In this document: positions 62,266 to 64,000 of the stretch, one piece after another
Layout: every line of letters begins with the position of its first letter
Position numbering within the stretch: the stretch's first letter is position 1
DNA from: Polyangiaceae bacterium
GTDB lineage: Bacteria > Myxococcota_A > Polyangia > Polyangiales > Polyangiaceae
NCBI GenBank assembly: GCA_019637295.1
Contig: JAHBVX010000001.1
Location: 657,501 to 721,500, forward strand
Direction: 5' to 3'
Length of the DNA: 64,000 nt
The notes under the pieces: generated by a model
Seen by the model: the letters and a program-made list of their open reading frames with translations, nothing else
The model's database searches: none
What the model was told of the DNA's origin: nothing
Position numbers and translations under genes: made by a program

Positions 62266-62862
62266 TCAGCACGGGCAGCCGGGCGTGCAAGGCAATGGGC
62301 AGTCTCCGGTCGGGGCCGGCGGCAACCCGAGCGGCGGAGACCAAGCGAAGGTGAGCCGCAGGCCGAGGGACAAGAGCGCCAGGGCGTCATCGTGCTCGTC
62401 CTTGCTGGGCGTCCACAGCAGCGACGCGCGCACGCGGAAGCTCGATCGCCGGTCGCTCAGGCCGAGGCCCGGGCCTACCTCGAGGCGCTCGAAGAAGTGC
62501 GCGCCGCCGTCGCCCAGGGAGGTGACGCCGAACACCGGACGCACCGTGAGCAGCGTGCGAAACGTCGGCGCGTCTTCACCGAACCACAGGCTGAGCTCGG
62601 GAGCGACGGCGAGCGCGCTCGGCGCGGCGCGCTCCCGGGGGTAGCCCAAGACGAGCGCGTCGAGCCCGACCATCGCGCCGATGCCGTCGGTGACGTAGGC
62701 GTCGAACGCGACGCCGAGGCCCAGGTCGTACGTCAGACGATCATCGCCTACGAGCCCCAGCGCCGTCGCGCGTAGCTCCCACTGCTGTGTGGCGTGACCG
62801 GGGCGACAGCACAACGCGCTCGCGGTCAGCGCGCACGCAGCTAGGACGCGACTCCCTACCAA
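62266..62862 (-). CDS. Putative outer-membrane beta-barrel protein, 198 aa
   Basis: The TTG at 62862 overlaps the preceding TAG stop (TTGGTAG) and opens a signal peptide ending near GHAT. The rest shows alternating hydrophobic strands with aromatic ends (LTYDLGLGVAFDAYV, ALAVAPELSLWFG, FRVRASLLWTP, LGLRLTFAWSP), as in a small eight-stranded outer-membrane barrel. The Cys-rich tail (CPLPCTPGCPC) is odd for a barrel. It is probably translated together with the upstream hydrolase gene. Confidence 0.6.
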   Translation of the reverse strand: MVGSRVLAACALTASALCCRPGHATQQWELRATALGLVGDDRLTYDLGLGVAFDAYVTDGIGAMVGLDALVLGYPRERAAPSALAVAPELSLWFGEDAPTFRTLLTVRPVFGVTSLGDGGAHFFERLEVGPGLGLSDRRSSFRVRASLLWTPSKDEHDDALALLSLGLRLTFAWSPPLGLPPAPTGDCPLPCTPGCPC

Positions 62863-63677
62863 CGGCTCACCGTCAGGTAGTGATCCGAGGCGGGCGTCTG
62901 ATGCGCCGCGAAGCTCGCGCCCGCGGGGGTCTCTCCTGCGACCAGGTGGTGATCGATGCACACGGAGCGAGTAGTGCGCACGGGGCTGCCCGCGTTGACG
63001 CGAGCGTTGACGTCGTACCACCGTGCGCCGTCGCCCATGCCGATGCGGATCAGGCGAGCATAGAGCCGGTAGTTTGCGCTCGCGCTGTCTCGGTAGGCTT
63101 CGATGGAATCGATGTTGAAGTCGCCGAGCAACAGCGTGCGGACGTTCCAGTTGCGGTTGATCCACTGGACGCAGGACACGATCGTGTCCAACCAGGACCA
63201 ACGGTAGCTGCCGAAGCGGTCATTCGAGTAGTCGTGCATGTGCGTGTTCACGATGGCGCGACGAGGTTCGCCTGGAACGGCTAGCAAAGCCGCGAGCACG
63301 CCCTTGTGCGCCAGGGAGTCCGGGATGGCGCCTCCTCGATACCGTACGAAGAACGAGTCCGCGACCGGACCCTTGACGCAGAGCACGAGCCCGGAGCTCA
63401 GCGGCATGCTCGGCACCGCGGGGACCCGCGGTACGAGCGCGCGCCACGCGCCGGTTCCCGAACGAAAGATGGACACGTTCGCGCGCACCGTCTCCGTCGG
63501 AGCGCTGCCGCAATAGCTCGCGAGTACGCGGTCCCGCTGCGCGGCCGTCCACACCTCCTGAAAGCCGATGGCCCGCAGCTCGGGATCCGCGGGCGAGACC
63601 AGTCCCTGGGCGAAGGCGATCGCCGGGCCCACGTCTCGTCCGCCGATGCCGAACACGTTGAAGGACGCGACTCTCAC
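62856..63677 (-). CDS. Endonuclease/exonuclease/phosphatase (EEP) family hydrolase
   Basis: The GTG at 63677 overlaps the upstream stop (GTGA), giving 273 residues. EEP motifs are present in order: ASFNVFG (Asn7), GFQEVW (Glu41), NTHMHD, LLGDFNID (Asp186 and Asn188) and SDHYLT (Asp265-His266). Members cut phosphodiesters or phosphomonoesters of nucleic acids, phospholipids or inositol phosphates. The absence of a signal peptide suggests a cytoplasmic substrate. The coupling to an aldonolactone-oxidase gene upstream and an outer-membrane protein gene downstream is unexpected. Confidence 0.82.
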   Translation of the reverse strand: MRVASFNVFGIGGRDVGPAIAFAQGLVSPADPELRAIGFQEVWTAAQRDRVLASYCGSAPTETVRANVSIFRSGTGAWRALVPRVPAVPSMPLSSGLVLCVKGPVADSFFVRYRGGAIPDSLAHKGVLAALLAVPGEPRRAIVNTHMHDYSNDRFGSYRWSWLDTIVSCVQWINRNWNVRTLLLGDFNIDSIEAYRDSASANYRLYARLIRIGMGDGARWYDVNARVNAGSPVRTTRSVCIDHHLVAGETPAGASFAAHQTPASDHYLTVSRW

Positions 63678-64000
63678 GAGGACCTCGGCTGGGACAGCCC
63701 GATGCGGTCGGTGAACGCTCCGTCGAAGGTGCCGTGCGGGTTCAGGGTTCCATAGACCCGGCGCCACGTGGCCCACTCCGGGTAGAGCGCGGCGATGGTG
63801 TGGGTGTCGCGGATGACATCGAGGTCGAGCCCCCAGTGCGGGCGCGCGGAGAAGCGACTCATGAACGCGTGCTGGTACTCGACGAGCATGCTCTGCGCGT
63901 AGCTCACGGCGGAGAACATCCCGATTTCCATCATCATGGTGGGGTGGCCGTGCTGCATGGCGAGCAGCGCGGGCGACTGCTTCACGAAGCGCAGGGTGAC
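63674..64000 (-). CDS. Aldonolactone oxidase (ALO) family, C-terminal part
   Basis: Only the last 108 residues are in the window; the frame stays open to the right edge. The stretch RFSARPHWGLDLDVIRDT followed by YPEWATWRRVYGTLNPHGTF is typical of the C-terminal ALO domain of FAD-linked D-arabinono-1,4-lactone and L-gulonolactone oxidases. The FAD domain lies outside the window. The stop overlaps the GTG of the EEP gene (63674-63677). Confidence 0.75.
   Translation of the reverse strand, partial: VTLRFVKQSPALLAMQHGHPTMMMEIGMFSAVSYAQSMLVEYQHAFMSRFSARPHWGLDLDVIRDTHTIAALYPEWATWRRVYGTLNPHGTFDGAFTDRIGLSQPRSS

Overview
The window reads as chromosomal DNA of a Myxococcota bacterium, most likely a Polyangiales-type (Sorangium-like) myxobacterium. 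This is inferred from the very high G+C content, the near-absence of AT-rich spacers, GTG and TTG starts, and above all the gene content: many exported lipoproteins with Gly/Ser-rich linkers after the lipobox, Cys-rich repeat lipoproteins, beta-propeller lipoproteins, a choice-of-anchor L protein, FHA and pseudo-receiver regulators, and large TPR proteins. About 52 protein genes fill both strands. No tRNA, rRNA or CRISPR array was seen, and no gene-free stretch exceeds about 210 bp.

Layout. 0.1-9.9 kb: exported or lipoproteins, a CPBP protease, a HupE/UreJ-like membrane protein behind a 17-bp inverted repeat, a Tat-exported esterase, a Gly-rich repeat lipoprotein and an ACSF3/MatB-type acyl-CoA synthetase. 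10.1-17 kb: metF, a winged-helix/FHA/AAA regulator divergent from a subtilisin-like lipoprotein, a frameshifted lipoprotein coupled to a poly-Asp membrane protein. 17.1-26.3 kb: an MpaB/Lcp-type oxygenase, a VAT1-like reductase, argS, mpl, a YchJ protein and a 911-residue pseudo-receiver/TPR protein. 26.3-31.6 kb: a peptidoglycan-active group (SpoIID+NlpC/P60 fusion, M15 peptidase, 3D-domain protein) with a truncated globin. 31.7-38.8 kb: a REP-associated tyrosine transposase, a GT2 glycosyltransferase, a collagen-like protein and Cys-rich lipoproteins. 38.9-50.6 kb: a class V aminotransferase, a PPM-type methyltransferase, a core-MetE protein, a VOC protein, propeller/Ig lipoproteins, an acyl-CoA carboxylase beta subunit and two tandem zinc-ribbon/propeller paralogues. 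50.7-64 kb: a GT-B-like protein, a choice-of-anchor L lipoprotein, DUF3556 and DUF3160 proteins, an EEP-family hydrolase and the end of an aldonolactone oxidase.

The most unusual feature is an interspersed repeat of 135-151 bp present in three copies (9996-10130 minus, 18430-18580 plus, 41722-41872 plus). Each copy is in the sense orientation of the gene before it, and its similarity begins at that gene's TGA stop codon (metF, the MpaB-like gene, the PPM methyltransferase). It folds into up to five hairpins, and the differences between copies mostly preserve pairing. It looks like a mobile or structured 3'-UTR module with a positional rule. I do not recognise it as a named family. A second theme is tight translational coupling: six unrelated gene pairs overlap by 4 nt (ATGA or GTGA), which fixes several GTG starts.
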